A stretch of DNA of 64,000 bases, taken from assembly GCA_020073485.1 (NCBI GenBank), contig JAIQFB010000003.1, positions 124,001 to 188,000 of the forward strand, read 5' to 3'. Under the pieces are notes generated by a model. The model was not told the origin of the DNA and did no database searches. It saw only the letters and a program-made list of their open reading frames with translations. This DNA is from Terriglobia bacterium (GTDB taxonomy: Bacteria; Acidobacteriota; Terriglobia; Acidiferrales; UBA7541). Shown piece after piece: positions 19,327 through 27,690 of the stretch (position 1 is the stretch's first letter; every line of letters starts with the position of its first letter). A program made the position numbers and the translations under genes.

Positions 19327-19424
19327 GGCAGCTGCCGTCTGCCGTACTCATCGAGGGAACGGTGGGAAACTATCACAGGCCGGATGGAGGGTCAATCGAA
19401 ATTGTCACCAACAATGACAAGCGG

Positions 19425-20516
19425 CTAGCCATTGCAGCCCGCGCCGGCGCAGGGGGCCCGGCCCGTAAGTTTGCGGAAGAAATTGCGCACGCGGTCGAAA
19501 AATCCGGGCGTCGGCTCGCTGGTCCGGTCTTCGTCAGACCTTTGCGGAGCTGGGGCGGAGGGGGGCGTGATGGAAGCCTGCACCGGAGCGGGATTCACGT
19601 GTCCGCGAAAAACGGCCGAGGATCGCGCGCGCACTTCACGGACAAGCATGATGGTCTGGGGATCGGGGTCGGGAGGAGGCGTGGGAGAACTGGCGTCAAA
19701 ATTGAGCGCCGGCATGAGGACCGTATAAACTGGCTCTTCTTTCGGTACCGGCGGCGTCGCATTTTCCGGCTTCTTCTGTTCGGGCTCGCGCGGGCGGCTC
19801 AGCGTGCCGATCTCACGGGGCGGCGGCGCGGGCTTCTCGCGTTCCAGGCTGGCGCGCGGGAAATCGCAGGAGCACGCGGAGGGATCGCCGCGCAGCGAAT
19901 CGATCTGCCCGCCGGACATCGTTACGTTGCCGCCTTGCGGCACAATCAAACTTTGATCCGAGAATTGCGTCTCGACGCGCATGGCTCCCTGCGCGGTGAG
20001 CACGCACATTTCTCCCCCCTGGCCTAGGCCCACGGTCAGGTCGCGCGTCGCTCCCGCGATCGCAATCGGCGTGGCGACGATGGTCGGGGTATAAATCGTG
20101 AAGATATCGGAGGATTCCAGAGTGGGATGGACGCGGCCGTAATCCAGCGCCAGAGTCACGGCTCCGGCAGCCTTCACCAGCTTGAAATGCGCGGGACCGC
20201 AAACGCTGATCGCGCCTCCCGAATTGAGCATCACAAACGCGTGCCCGGAGCGCAGCGTGACATCGCTACCGCTCGCCACCACCGTGGGCGCGGCATTGGT
20301 CTCCACTCCCGTGGGGGTTGTCGTCACCACTTCCACGTCGTCGCCTTCGATGCGGCCGACCAGGGCGGGAAAATTCTGCGCGGAAGTCTTGCCGCCTCGA
20401 AAAGACATTACCGCAAGAATGGCCAGAGAAAGGCTCGCGAAGATCCTGAGCCAGTATCGAAGCCGATTCGCGGGCCGGGGTGTGGGATTGATCGACGAAA
20501 GCACGTTTACCTGCAA
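19425..20516 (-). CDS. FecR-domain membrane protein
   Basis: 363 residues. A single membrane segment (about 21-42, YWLRIFASLSLAILAVMSF) anchors a FecR-like beta domain (about 50-215; ASGSDVTLRSGHAFVMLNSGGAISV) facing the periplasm. The C-terminal third is Pro/Glu-rich and probably unstructured (PPPREIGTL, TPPPDPDP) and ends with a basic, cysteine-containing tail (CAGAGCNG). FecR proteins usually act as anti-sigma factors or sensors, but no sigma factor or siderophore receptor of that pathway is adjacent. It is transcribed divergently from the acyltransferase gene, 59 bases away. Confidence 0.75.
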   Translation of the reverse strand: MQVNVLSSINPTPRPANRLRYWLRIFASLSLAILAVMSFRGGKTSAQNFPALVGRIEGDDVEVVTTTPTGVETNAAPTVVASGSDVTLRSGHAFVMLNSGGAISVCGPAHFKLVKAAGAVTLALDYGRVHPTLESSDIFTIYTPTIVATPIAIAGATRDLTVGLGQGGEMCVLTAQGAMRVETQFSDQSLIVPQGGNVTMSGGQIDSLRGDPSACSCDFPRASLEREKPAPPPREIGTLSRPREPEQKKPENATPPVPKEEPVYTVLMPALNFDASSPTPPPDPDPQTIMLVREVRARSSAVFRGHVNPAPVQASITPPSAPAPQRSDEDRTSEPTPGFFDRVRNFFRKLTGRAPCAGAGCNG

Positions 20517-20575
20517 TTTCCCGAATATTTCGACGAGGCTATGCTATCTCCCTCTTCGACTTATACTATACGCGC

Positions 20576-21358
20576 ATGACGGAACAAGCCAAAACGCCGA
20601 TCCAGCAGGAGGAGCAGCCCCTGCTGGTTCATTTTGACACACGACTGCCAAAGCTCACTTTCCTGCAGCGCAGGCTGATCCCCGTCATCGGGTGGACCGT
20701 CTGGGCTGTGATCCGCGCTCTGGGGCCGACCATTCGTTTTGAAGTCTTGGGAGGGCAGAAAGCGGGGCGCGAATACCGGCCGGATTTGCCTCCGCACATT
20801 TATGCGTTTTGGCACCGCTGCATTCTTGCGGGAGCGTGGTATTTCCGCAATCGCAATGGCGTGCTGATGAACACCACGAATTTCGACGGGCAGTGGACGC
20901 GGCGCGTGATCGAGCGCCTGGGCTTTCTGACGGCGCAAGGGAGTTCCACGCGGGGGGGGTTGCGCGGACTTGCTGTGATGGCGCAGCGGTTGGAAGAAGG
21001 ATTCGATGCTGCATTTACCATCGATGGTCCGCGCGGCCCGCGGTATGTGGCCAAGCCCGGTCCGGTGATGTTGGCGCGCCGCACCGGCCGGCCCATTCTG
21101 CTTTTTCATATCGGTGTGGAACGCGCGTGGACGCTGCGAAAAACCTGGGACCTGTTTCAAATTCCGAAACCGTTCACGAGGGCCATACTGGTGATAGCCC
21201 CGCCGCTGGAAGTTCCGCAAGGCATCGACCGGGAAGGGCTGGAACAAAAACATCAGGAGATGCAGAAAATTCTCGAGCGCGTGCGCGATGTGGCGGAAGG
21301 CTGGTTTTCCCTAAGCGAAGCAGAGCGAGAGCACGAACGCGCGATTTGGAACGCGTAG
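20576..21358 (+). CDS. Lysophospholipid/lipid A acyltransferase-like protein (DUF374)
   Basis: 260 residues. Family motifs of DUF374 acyltransferases are present: HIYAFWHRCILAGAWYF (HxxxxxG-like), FTIDGPRGPRYVAKPGPVMLARRTGRPI, and the two-histidine/aspartate layout expected for acyl transfer. It probably acylates a lipid A or phospholipid precursor at the inner face of the cytoplasmic membrane, consistent with a Gram-negative envelope. ATG at 20576; an AT-rich TATACT lies 9 bases upstream, so the leader is very short. The end is only 6 bases from the convergent htrA gene. A 230-residue antisense frame over the same bases is not credible. Confidence 0.85.
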   Translation: MTEQAKTPIQQEEQPLLVHFDTRLPKLTFLQRRLIPVIGWTVWAVIRALGPTIRFEVLGGQKAGREYRPDLPPHIYAFWHRCILAGAWYFRNRNGVLMNTTNFDGQWTRRVIERLGFLTAQGSSTRGGLRGLAVMAQRLEEGFDAAFTIDGPRGPRYVAKPGPVMLARRTGRPILLFHIGVERAWTLRKTWDLFQIPKPFTRAILVIAPPLEVPQGIDREGLEQKHQEMQKILERVRDVAEGWFSLSEAEREHERAIWNA

Positions 21359-21364
21359 ATCGTC

Positions 21365-22516
21365 TCATCGCCCGCTGTCGGTCAGCGTCACCTGCGTTTC
21401 CATTTTTTGCCCGCCGCGGTAGAACTCCACCTTAATCGTGTCGCCGGGCCGCTTGCGGTTGAGCGCCAGGTTCAAATCCATTTGGCCGGTGAGGGCACGG
21501 CCGTCGATGGCGGTGAGAACGTCGCCGCCGAGGAGCACGCGGCGCATGCCCAGAATCGCCTGCTGATTTCCGCCGCGAAGTCCGGCGCGCTCGGCCGGCC
21601 CGCCCGGCGTGACGCGTTCAATCAGGAGGCCTTCCTGCACGGGCAACTTCAGCGCCTCGGCAATCGGAGGAGAAATCACGCGCGCCTCGACGCCCATGGT
21701 GGCGCGCCGCACACGGCCTTCGGTGATCAGGTCCTGCGCGATTTGCCGCGCCGTGCTGATGGGAATCGCGAAGCCGATTCCCGCGGTCGTGCCGGACGGC
21801 GTATAAATCGCCGAGTTGATGCCGATCACTTCTCCGTGGGAGTTCAGCAACGGGCCGCCGGAATTTCCCTGGTTGATGGCCGCGTCGGTTTGGATCGCGC
21901 CGTCAATGACGGTGGTCTGGCTGGTCTGCACCGTGCGGCCCAGCGCGCTCACTACGCCCGTGGTCAGCGTGCTCTGAAATCCGAACGGGTTGCCGATCGC
22001 AAGCACGTGCTGCCCGACTTGCAGGCTGTCGGAATCGCCCATGGTCAGCGTCGGAAGCTTGCGGTCCTTGGGGTCGATTTTCACCAGGGCGATGTCGTTG
22101 CGTTCATCTGCGCCGATAAATTTCGCATCGTAGTGCGAGCGGTCGCCCAGCGTCACGGAAATGGCCTGCGCGCCCTGAACCACGTGATAATTCGTGAGGA
22201 TGTAGCCGCGCGGATCGATTACGAAACCCGAACCCGCGCCTTCCACCGGCACCGGCTCCATGAACACGTCGTATTCCAGCGTGCGCGTCACGATGTTGGC
22301 CACGGCGGGCGCCGACTGGCTATAGATCTTCACGTAGATCGCTTCGTCGCCCACCAGTTCCGTCGCTTTGGGTTCGGGGAAAGACGCCGGCACGGCGCCC
22401 ACGTTTTGCGGCTGCCGCTGGCCCCAGCGGCTTCCCGCCCAGTACGCTCCCAGGACCAGCACCAGGCCCAGCGCCAGAAGGCGCAGAAAGTCGCGGCTGT
22501 TTTTTTGTTCTTTCAT
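21365..22516 (-). CDS. HtrA/Deg-type serine protease with one PDZ domain
   Basis: 383 residues from the ATG at 22516 (GAGGAAAA upstream; the start overlaps the coaE stop by 4 bases). A membrane anchor (residues 10-28) is followed by a trypsin-like domain with the full triad: His111 (TNYHVVQ), Asp141 (NDIALVKID) and Ser219 (QGNSGGPLL). One PDZ domain ends the protein (EGLLIERVTPGGPAERAGLRGGN). One PDZ and an anchor point to the DegS/HtrA-like class, which degrades misfolded periplasmic proteins or cuts a signalling substrate. It is the last gene of the folD-coaE-htrA operon. Confidence 0.92.
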   Translation of the reverse strand: MKEQKNSRDFLRLLALGLVLVLGAYWAGSRWGQRQPQNVGAVPASFPEPKATELVGDEAIYVKIYSQSAPAVANIVTRTLEYDVFMEPVPVEGAGSGFVIDPRGYILTNYHVVQGAQAISVTLGDRSHYDAKFIGADERNDIALVKIDPKDRKLPTLTMGDSDSLQVGQHVLAIGNPFGFQSTLTTGVVSALGRTVQTSQTTVIDGAIQTDAAINQGNSGGPLLNSHGEVIGINSAIYTPSGTTAGIGFAIPISTARQIAQDLITEGRVRRATMGVEARVISPPIAEALKLPVQEGLLIERVTPGGPAERAGLRGGNQQAILGMRRVLLGGDVLTAIDGRALTGQMDLNLALNRKRPGDTIKVEFYRGGQKMETQVTLTDSGR

Positions 22517-23166
22517 GACGATTTTCCTCTCAATCCAAATTTCAGGGATCGCTCGGTCTCCATCTTCCTTAATCTGGCGAGCAGCGCGACCACTTGTTCG
22601 CGCGTGTGCTCGAGCGAGCCCGAGCAATCAATTTCTTCATCGGCCAGGCGGCGCTTTTCCTCGACGGGCATTTGCGCGGCGATGCGCTGCCGGGCTTGTT
22701 CCACAGTGAGGCCGCGGCCCGCGCCCTGCTGGGTGAGCCGCGCGATCTGCTGTTCGGGCGTGCACCAGGTGACCACCAGGCAATCCAGCTTCTTATCGTA
22801 ACCCGCTTCCACCAGCAGCGCGGCTTCAACCACGGCGATGGCGTGCGGCTCGGCTTGCTCAATCTCGGCAAGTTCCCGATCCTGCGCGGCGAGCGTGGGC
22901 GGGTGGACGATGGAGTTCAATCGCGCAAGTTTCTTGGGATCGCCAAAAACAATCGCGCCGAGTTTCGGCCGGTCCACGCGGCCATCCGGCTGCAGGATGC
23001 CACGCCCGAATTCGCGGACCACTTCATCGTAGGCCGCCGCGCCGGGCTCGATCATGCGGTGCGCGATCTTGTCGGCTTCGAGCACGTGGCAGCCGAGTTC
23101 GCGCAGCATCGCGACCACCGTGCTTTTCCCGGTAGCGATTCCCCCGGTCAGGCCGACGCGCAGCAT
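22513..23166 (-). CDS. coaE: Dephospho-CoA kinase
   Basis: 217 residues. The start at 23166 gives MLRVGLTGGIATGKSTV, the P-loop (GGIATGKST) that opens all CoaE proteins; longer in-frame extension upstream is antisense/overlap of folD and is rejected. Later family motifs include LEADKIAHRMI (substrate-binding Asp) and VEAALLVEAG. It phosphorylates the 3'-hydroxyl of dephospho-CoA, the last step of coenzyme A synthesis, in the cytoplasm. Start and folD stop share one base; its own end overlaps the htrA start by 4 bases. A C-terminal basic tail (about 15 residues) is slightly longer than usual. Confidence 0.93.
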   Translation of the reverse strand: MLRVGLTGGIATGKSTVVAMLRELGCHVLEADKIAHRMIEPGAAAYDEVVREFGRGILQPDGRVDRPKLGAIVFGDPKKLARLNSIVHPPTLAAQDRELAEIEQAEPHAIAVVEAALLVEAGYDKKLDCLVVTWCTPEQQIARLTQQGAGRGLTVEQARQRIAAQMPVEEKRRLADEEIDCSGSLEHTREQVVALLARLRKMETERSLKFGLRGKSS

Positions 23167-24098
23167 CAGGGCTTTCCCGCCACCGCCGCGCGGCGCAGGC
23201 GAGCGGCCCTTACCGTGTTGCTCATCAGCATCGCAATGGTCAGCGGGCCCACGCCGCCCGGCACCGGCGTCATCGCTCCGGCTACTTCCGCGACGCCCGG
23301 ATGCACGTCGCCCACGAGCACGGAACCTTTTTCCGTAAATTGCGCGAGCTTGGTGGGAAAATTCGCGAAGATGCGCCGCGCTTCGACAGCATCGGTAATG
23401 CGATTGATGCCCACGTCGATCACCGTAGCGCCGGGCCGCACCCATCCGGGCTCGACCATCGCCGCTCGACCGATCGCCGCCACCACGATGTCGGCGCCGC
23501 GCACCACCCCAGGCAGATCGCGCGTTTTCGAGTGGCAGATCGTCACCGTCGCGTTGGCGTGCATCAGCAGCAGCGCCATCGGCTTGCCCACAATGTCGCT
23601 GCGCCCCACGACTACGGCGTTTGCCCCTTCAAGAGCAATGCCGCTGCGCCGCAGAATTTCCATGCAGCCCGCGGGAGTGCATGCCACCAGGCCGGCGCGG
23701 CCCGAAACCAGCCGCCCCAGATTCACGGGATGAAATCCGTCCACGTCTTTCGCCGGGTCCACCGCTTCCAGGACTCGTTTGGAATCGACTTGCGGCGGAA
23801 GAGGAAGCTGCACTAAGATTCCGTCCACATCGTCTCGCGCGTTCAGCAGCGCAACCCGCGCGAGCATTTCATCGGTGGTCACCGTCGCGGGCGGCGTTTC
23901 CATCCAGCTGCCAAGGCCCAGTTGCTCGCACGCCGCGATCTTGCTGCGCACGTAAATCTGCGACGCGGGATTTTCGCCCACCAGCACCGCCGCCAGGCCC
24001 GGACGAATTCCCGCGGCCGCCAGAGCAGCGATTTCCTGCTTCAGCTCGGTGTAAATCTGGTCGCGAATTGCGTTACCGCTGAGAATGCGCGCCGGCAC
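23166..24098 (-). CDS. folD: Bifunctional methylene-tetrahydrofolate dehydrogenase / cyclohydrolase
   Basis: 310 residues from the GTG at 24098, chosen because CAGGAG lies 6-7 bases upstream and because MPARILSGNAIRDQI matches the usual N-terminus; other in-frame starts further upstream are not preceded by conserved sequence. Family motifs: YVRSKIAACEQLG (with the catalytic Lys of YVxxK), VDGILVQLPLP, KDVDGFHP, the Rossmann motif VVVGRSDIVGKPMA and the closing TPVPGGVGPLTIAML. It interconverts methylene-, methenyl- and formyl-tetrahydrofolate for one-carbon metabolism. First gene of a tight operon with coaE and htrA. Confidence 0.94.
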   Translation of the reverse strand: MPARILSGNAIRDQIYTELKQEIAALAAAGIRPGLAAVLVGENPASQIYVRSKIAACEQLGLGSWMETPPATVTTDEMLARVALLNARDDVDGILVQLPLPPQVDSKRVLEAVDPAKDVDGFHPVNLGRLVSGRAGLVACTPAGCMEILRRSGIALEGANAVVVGRSDIVGKPMALLLMHANATVTICHSKTRDLPGVVRGADIVVAAIGRAAMVEPGWVRPGATVIDVGINRITDAVEARRIFANFPTKLAQFTEKGSVLVGDVHPGVAEVAGAMTPVPGGVGPLTIAMLMSNTVRAARLRRAAVAGKP

Positions 24099-24172
24099 GA
24101 TGGCTCCTGATGCGAGGATGAATGCGTGTTTCACAATTATGGTAGCACAGGCGACGGAGCGAGTTGCGTAGG

Positions 24173-24190
24173 ACAGGCACTCTTGCCTGT
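24173..24190. repeat. Short palindrome, ACAGGCA/TGCCTGT family
   Basis: Arms 24173-24179 and 24184-24190 are perfect complements around a CTCT loop, preceded by TAGG. It is one of three copies of a GGACAGGC-type inverted repeat within 900 bases (others at 24265-24296 and 24990-25032), all between genes. Confidence 0.7.
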
Positions 24191-24264
24191 TCCCGATGGG
24201 ATGGCAGGCATTGAGGAATTTCTCATGAACATCGTTATCGGGACGCGTATCGCCCCGAATTAAG

Positions 24265-24296
24265 GGACAGGCATCCGCCGTGGCGGATGCCTGTCC
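24265..24296. repeat. Perfect 15-bp palindrome, GGACAGGC family
   Basis: Arms 24265-24279 and 24282-24296 are perfectly complementary, separated by GT. The arm reads GGACAGGCATCCGCC. No T-run follows, so it is not a standard terminator. It lies in the 241-base spacer between folD and the molybdoenzyme gene, close to the latter's start. Confidence 0.85.
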
Positions 24297-24339
24297 TACA
24301 AAACGCATGTACAATCGCAATCTGTGCTTGGGGGCGAAC

Positions 24340-24990
24340 ATGCTTTTCGGCGAAAACACAGAACGCAAAAGACTCGAGCGCGAGCGGCGCGCCGACGGCC
24401 GCCTGCCGCCCGGACAATCGCTCACGCTCAAGTGGCCCGTCCTGCATGAGGGATCCGTCCCGCGCGTCGACCTGCGCACGTGGGATTTCCGCATCGATGG
24501 CTTTGTGGAAAAGCCGGTGCGGCTCACGTGGGAAGAGTTCACGGGTGCGGGCTCTACTTGGAGCCCGAAGGAACACAGACTGCCGCAGACCGAAATCGAG
24601 TGTGACATGCACTGCGTGACGCGCTGGAGCCGCTTCGACAACCGCTTTCGGGGCGTCCTGTTCACCGAAGTCATGAAACTGGTGACGCCCAAACCTGAGG
24701 CGCGCTTCGCCATGCTGCGCGGCGAGAACGGTTACACCACAAATCTTCCGCTCGCCGATCTGATGATGCCCAACGTCATTTTCGCGTTTAAGCATGACGG
24801 TGAAGAACTCACCGGCGAGCACGGCTATCCTGTGCGCCTGATCGTGCCGCACCTCTACCTCTGGAAAAGCGTGAAATGGGTGCGCGGATTTGAATTGACC
24901 GCCGAGGATGCCCCCGGCTTTTGGGAACAGAACGGCTACCACATGCGCGGCGATCCGTGGAAAGAGCAAAGGTTCGATACGGACCAGTAG
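24340..24990 (+). CDS. Sulfite-oxidase-like molybdopterin oxidoreductase
   Basis: 216 residues from the ATG at 24340 (GGGGGCG just upstream); an in-frame start at 24280 would lie inside the palindromic repeat and is rejected. It is a compact oxidoreductase-molybdopterin-binding domain: the Cys in IECDMHCVTRWSRFDNRF is the expected molybdenum ligand, and FRGVLFTEVMKLV, LPLADLMMPNVI and GYPVRLIVPHLYLWKSVKWV follow the family order. No signal peptide, so it should be cytoplasmic, like YuiH-type proteins, unlike the exported MsrP. Substrate unknown. It converges on the multicopper oxidase gene. Confidence 0.85.
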   Translation: MLFGENTERKRLERERRADGRLPPGQSLTLKWPVLHEGSVPRVDLRTWDFRIDGFVEKPVRLTWEEFTGAGSTWSPKEHRLPQTEIECDMHCVTRWSRFDNRFRGVLFTEVMKLVTPKPEARFAMLRGENGYTTNLPLADLMMPNVIFAFKHDGEELTGEHGYPVRLIVPHLYLWKSVKWVRGFELTAEDAPGFWEQNGYHMRGDPWKEQRFDTDQ

Positions 24991-25032
24991 GACAGGCTTT
25001 TCACCCTGAGCAAAGCGAAGGGCAGCCTGTCC
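24990..25032. repeat. Inverted repeat of the GGACAGGC family between convergent genes
   Basis: Arms 24990-24998 (GGACAGGCT) and 25024-25032 (AGCCTGTCC) enclose CACCCTGAGCAAAGCGAAGG, itself partly palindromic. It overlaps the last base of the molybdoenzyme stop codon and may serve as a transcript end for both convergent genes. Confidence 0.75.
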
Positions 25033-25042
25033 TCCGAAACCC

Positions 25043-26557
25043 CTACACGTAATCAAACAGCGTCATAAATCCAAAATCCATGTGCAATTGCTGGTGGCAG
25101 TGAAATAGGGTTAGCCCCGGATTATCCGCAACGAAATCGATTTCGGCGCTCTGGTAGCCCCCCAGCATCACCACGTCCTTCAGCACTCCCGTGGTCGGTG
25201 TTTCCAGTATGCGAGTCAGCTCGAAGCTGTGGCGGTGCAGATGAATCGGATGAATATCGTCGCTCGCGTTGCGCATGCGAATGCGGTAGCGCTTGCCTTC
25301 CTTCAAATGAAACGAAGCCGGGACCGGCTCGCCGGTCATCGGGAAAGCCGTGCCATTGATCGTCCAGCGATTAAAGCCTTCCTCGGCGGCGTTGTCCTTT
25401 ACAAACGTCATGTCGAACGTTTCGTCCGGAGCGGCCGCCGTGGCGCCGGCTTTTGCAAAGCGCATGTAGTTCCACTTGAACGCCGGCGGAGCAACCCATT
25501 CTCCGCGCCCCTTCTGTCCGGCATATTCCACGACAATGCCCATTCCATGCCGCCGGTCATCGTCCGCCAGATCCCCCAGAATCCACACCCCCGGATGATT
25601 CATCTCCACGATCGCGGAGATGCGCTCGGCCGTCCCCAGCCACAGCACGGGCACCCGCGCCGGATTCGGCACCGGATTGCCGTCGAGCGCCACAACCTGA
25701 AACGTGTGCCCCGGCAACGCCAGGCTGCGAATTTCCGTGGCGCTCCCATTTAATACATGAAAAAGTACGCGTTCCCCCTGCTTCACGCGCACCGGCTCTC
25801 CGTGGCCGAGCTTCCGCCCGTTAATTGTGAACGATTCGTAGCCGACTTCATATCCGTGCGGCACGCCCTTGGCGAGCGACGCTTTCATCGCGGACTCGCC
25901 CTGCTCTTCGAGCGGCTTGACGCGTGTGGCAGGGTAAAGAAAATCCTGCGCCATGTCCCCGCCCTTGCTGAGCGTCGGCTCGAATTCCTTCAGCACCAGA
26001 AACACTTCGCGGTCGTACCGGCCGGGTTCTTGTTTGGGCTCGATGTACACCGGCCCCCCCTGGCCGCTATATTGCCCGACGGACAAATCGGCGCCCGCGC
26101 GGTTGTGCGTGTGATAAAAACGAAAACCCGCGGGTCGCGGCGTGAACACAATCCGGCGCTTGCCGTGCGCGGGAATAAACGGCGTGCCTTCCTCGCCGGC
26201 TCCGTCCACGTCGGCGGGCACCCTCTGGCCATGCCAGTGCACCTGCTCAGGCGTGTCCGTGTCGTTAAAGACGTCGACGGTGGCCTGCCGCCCTTCCTTG
26301 AAACGCAGCAGCGGCCCGGGGAATTGGCCGTTATAGGTGACTGCCGAGACGATTCGGTTGTGCGCGATCTCCACGGGAGACGCTTTGATGTGCAACGTGT
26401 AATCGGCGGTGGTGGTGTCGTCGGGCGCAGCGGCCAAGTCGCCGAGCCGCATCGGGATCTCCGCCGCAATCCCTGCCTTCGAAGTGAGTAATAATCCGCC
26501 CGCCGCCAGGCTCATTTGTTTCGCGAATTCCCGCCTGGATTGCGCGAATTTTTTCAT
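25043..26557 (-). CDS. Tat-exported multicopper oxidase
   Basis: 504 residues from the ATG at 26557, with GAGGAG 6 bases upstream; the open frame continues 5' but that part crosses a palindromic repeat. A twin-arginine-like signal (SRREFAKQMSLAAGGLLL) precedes three cupredoxin domains. Copper ligands are complete: HWHG (107-109), HTHN (149-151), HPIHLHRH and HCHQQLH, giving the type 1, type 2 and type 3 sites. It oxidises a phenol, metal ion or amine with reduction of O2 to water in the periplasm; substrate not predictable. No methionine-rich copper-resistance loop is seen, so CopA/CueO function is not indicated. Confidence 0.9.
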   Translation of the reverse strand: MKKFAQSRREFAKQMSLAAGGLLLTSKAGIAAEIPMRLGDLAAAPDDTTTADYTLHIKASPVEIAHNRIVSAVTYNGQFPGPLLRFKEGRQATVDVFNDTDTPEQVHWHGQRVPADVDGAGEEGTPFIPAHGKRRIVFTPRPAGFRFYHTHNRAGADLSVGQYSGQGGPVYIEPKQEPGRYDREVFLVLKEFEPTLSKGGDMAQDFLYPATRVKPLEEQGESAMKASLAKGVPHGYEVGYESFTINGRKLGHGEPVRVKQGERVLFHVLNGSATEIRSLALPGHTFQVVALDGNPVPNPARVPVLWLGTAERISAIVEMNHPGVWILGDLADDDRRHGMGIVVEYAGQKGRGEWVAPPAFKWNYMRFAKAGATAAAPDETFDMTFVKDNAAEEGFNRWTINGTAFPMTGEPVPASFHLKEGKRYRIRMRNASDDIHPIHLHRHSFELTRILETPTTGVLKDVVMLGGYQSAEIDFVADNPGLTLFHCHQQLHMDFGFMTLFDYV

Positions 26558-26618
26558 GAGCTTCTCCTCGAAGCATCTGCGGCGATCAATGGAAAGAGCA
26601 GTGACATGATCCGGAGAA

Positions 26619-26689
26619 GTGGCGCAGGCTTCAGCCTGTGGATTTTTGTGTGAGACGGTCCAAAACCCACAGGCTGAAGCCTGCGCCAC
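26619..26689. repeat. Perfect 23-bp inverted repeat (GGCTTCAGCC family)
   Basis: Arms 26619-26641 and 26667-26689 are perfect complements across 23 bases, with a 25-base loop. The arm starts GTGGCGCAGGCTTCAGCC. The same core recurs at 41183-41259. It lies between the multicopper oxidase and NmrA genes, both minus strand. Confidence 0.9.
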
Positions 26690-26721
26690 CAAAAGCCAAC
26701 CGAATTTCCGTGGAGCCGCCG

Positions 26722-27690
26722 CTAGGCGCTCGTCGCAGCGCCCTCCATCGGAATGGCATTTTTGTTTTGCGTCAGCCACGTTTTGAAATCCTGCAGCGCG
26801 GGATTCAGAGTGCGAGCAAAGTCGGGTTTACGCACTCCGGAAAAATAATCCTCGAAATCGCGCTTGAACTGAAACATGTTGCCCAGATCGTCGGCGCCGG
26901 GGAAGCCGAAACTGCGATACACCTCCGGCGGCACGCTGTTGTAGACGACCGGCTTGCCCAGCACTTCGCTGAAAATGGCCGCCATCTGCGCGCCCGTCAG
27001 ATTTTCCCCGGAAATCGCCACGGTCTTGCCGATGAACTCCGCGCCCCTCTTGAAAATCCCGTAGGCGCACTTGCCGATGTCCTCGGCCGCGATGCCCGGC
27101 AGCTTCTTGTCGCCCATCGGGAAGGTGATGGCCAGCTTTCCGTCCGGACCTTTTTTCGGTCCCATTCCGAAATGAATAAAATTATCCCAATAAAAAGAAG
27201 TGAGCAGGAACGTGGTCGGAACTCCCGCATCGGTAAAGAAGTGGTCGGACTCGCCCTTGCCGTCAAAGTGCGGCACCTTGTACTTGCCCTGCAGCGTGGG
27301 CATGCGATTGTCGCTGAGCGGCACCCACTTCCGCGTGTCTTCCAGCGTGGACCAGATCACGTGCTTCAGTCCCGCGGCCTTGGCTGCCTCGGCCATGGAT
27401 TTCGCTTCCGCCATTTCTTTCTCCACCGAAAAATGCGCCCAGAAAAATGTCACGCAATAGGCGCCGTACGCGCCCTGGAACGCTTTCCTCAGGCTCTCGG
27501 GATTATCTACGTCCGCGGCCACCACTTCCGCGCCAAGTTTCGCGAGTTCCCTGGCCTTGGCTCCGTTCACATCTCGCGTGATGACGCGCGCCGCGAAACC
27601 TCCGCTCGGGTCGGCAAGAATGGCGCGAACCAGCCCGCCGCCCTGCGCTCCGGTTGCTCCCAGCACTGCGATTATTTTTTTGTCAGCCAT
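26722..27690 (-). CDS. NmrA-like NAD(P)-binding protein
   Basis: 322 residues from the ATG at 27690 (GAAGGAG upstream). The N-terminal Rossmann motif is GATGAQGGGLVRAIL, with an Arg after strand 2 (VITRDVNGAKA) that usually means NADP preference. DVDNPESLRKAFQGAYGAYCVT and HVIWSTLEDTRKW are typical of the NmrA/isoflavone-reductase-like atypical short-chain dehydrogenases, many of which act as redox sensors or bind NADP without a catalytic Tyr-Lys pair. No catalytic YxxxK is obvious. Role unknown. Confidence 0.85.
   Translation of the reverse strand: MADKKIIAVLGATGAQGGGLVRAILADPSGGFAARVITRDVNGAKARELAKLGAEVVAADVDNPESLRKAFQGAYGAYCVTFFWAHFSVEKEMAEAKSMAEAAKAAGLKHVIWSTLEDTRKWVPLSDNRMPTLQGKYKVPHFDGKGESDHFFTDAGVPTTFLLTSFYWDNFIHFGMGPKKGPDGKLAITFPMGDKKLPGIAAEDIGKCAYGIFKRGAEFIGKTVAISGENLTGAQMAAIFSEVLGKPVVYNSVPPEVYRSFGFPGADDLGNMFQFKRDFEDYFSGVRKPDFARTLNPALQDFKTWLTQNKNAIPMEGAATSA

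Noticed and set aside
21407-22801. 464-residue plus-strand frame opposite htrA and coaE
   Set aside because: His/Arg-rich antisense product; the opposite strand shows the complete protease triad.
24099-24713. Upstream extension of folD by about 200 residues
   Set aside because: It lacks folD sequence and crosses palindromic repeats and the molybdoenzyme gene on the opposite strand.
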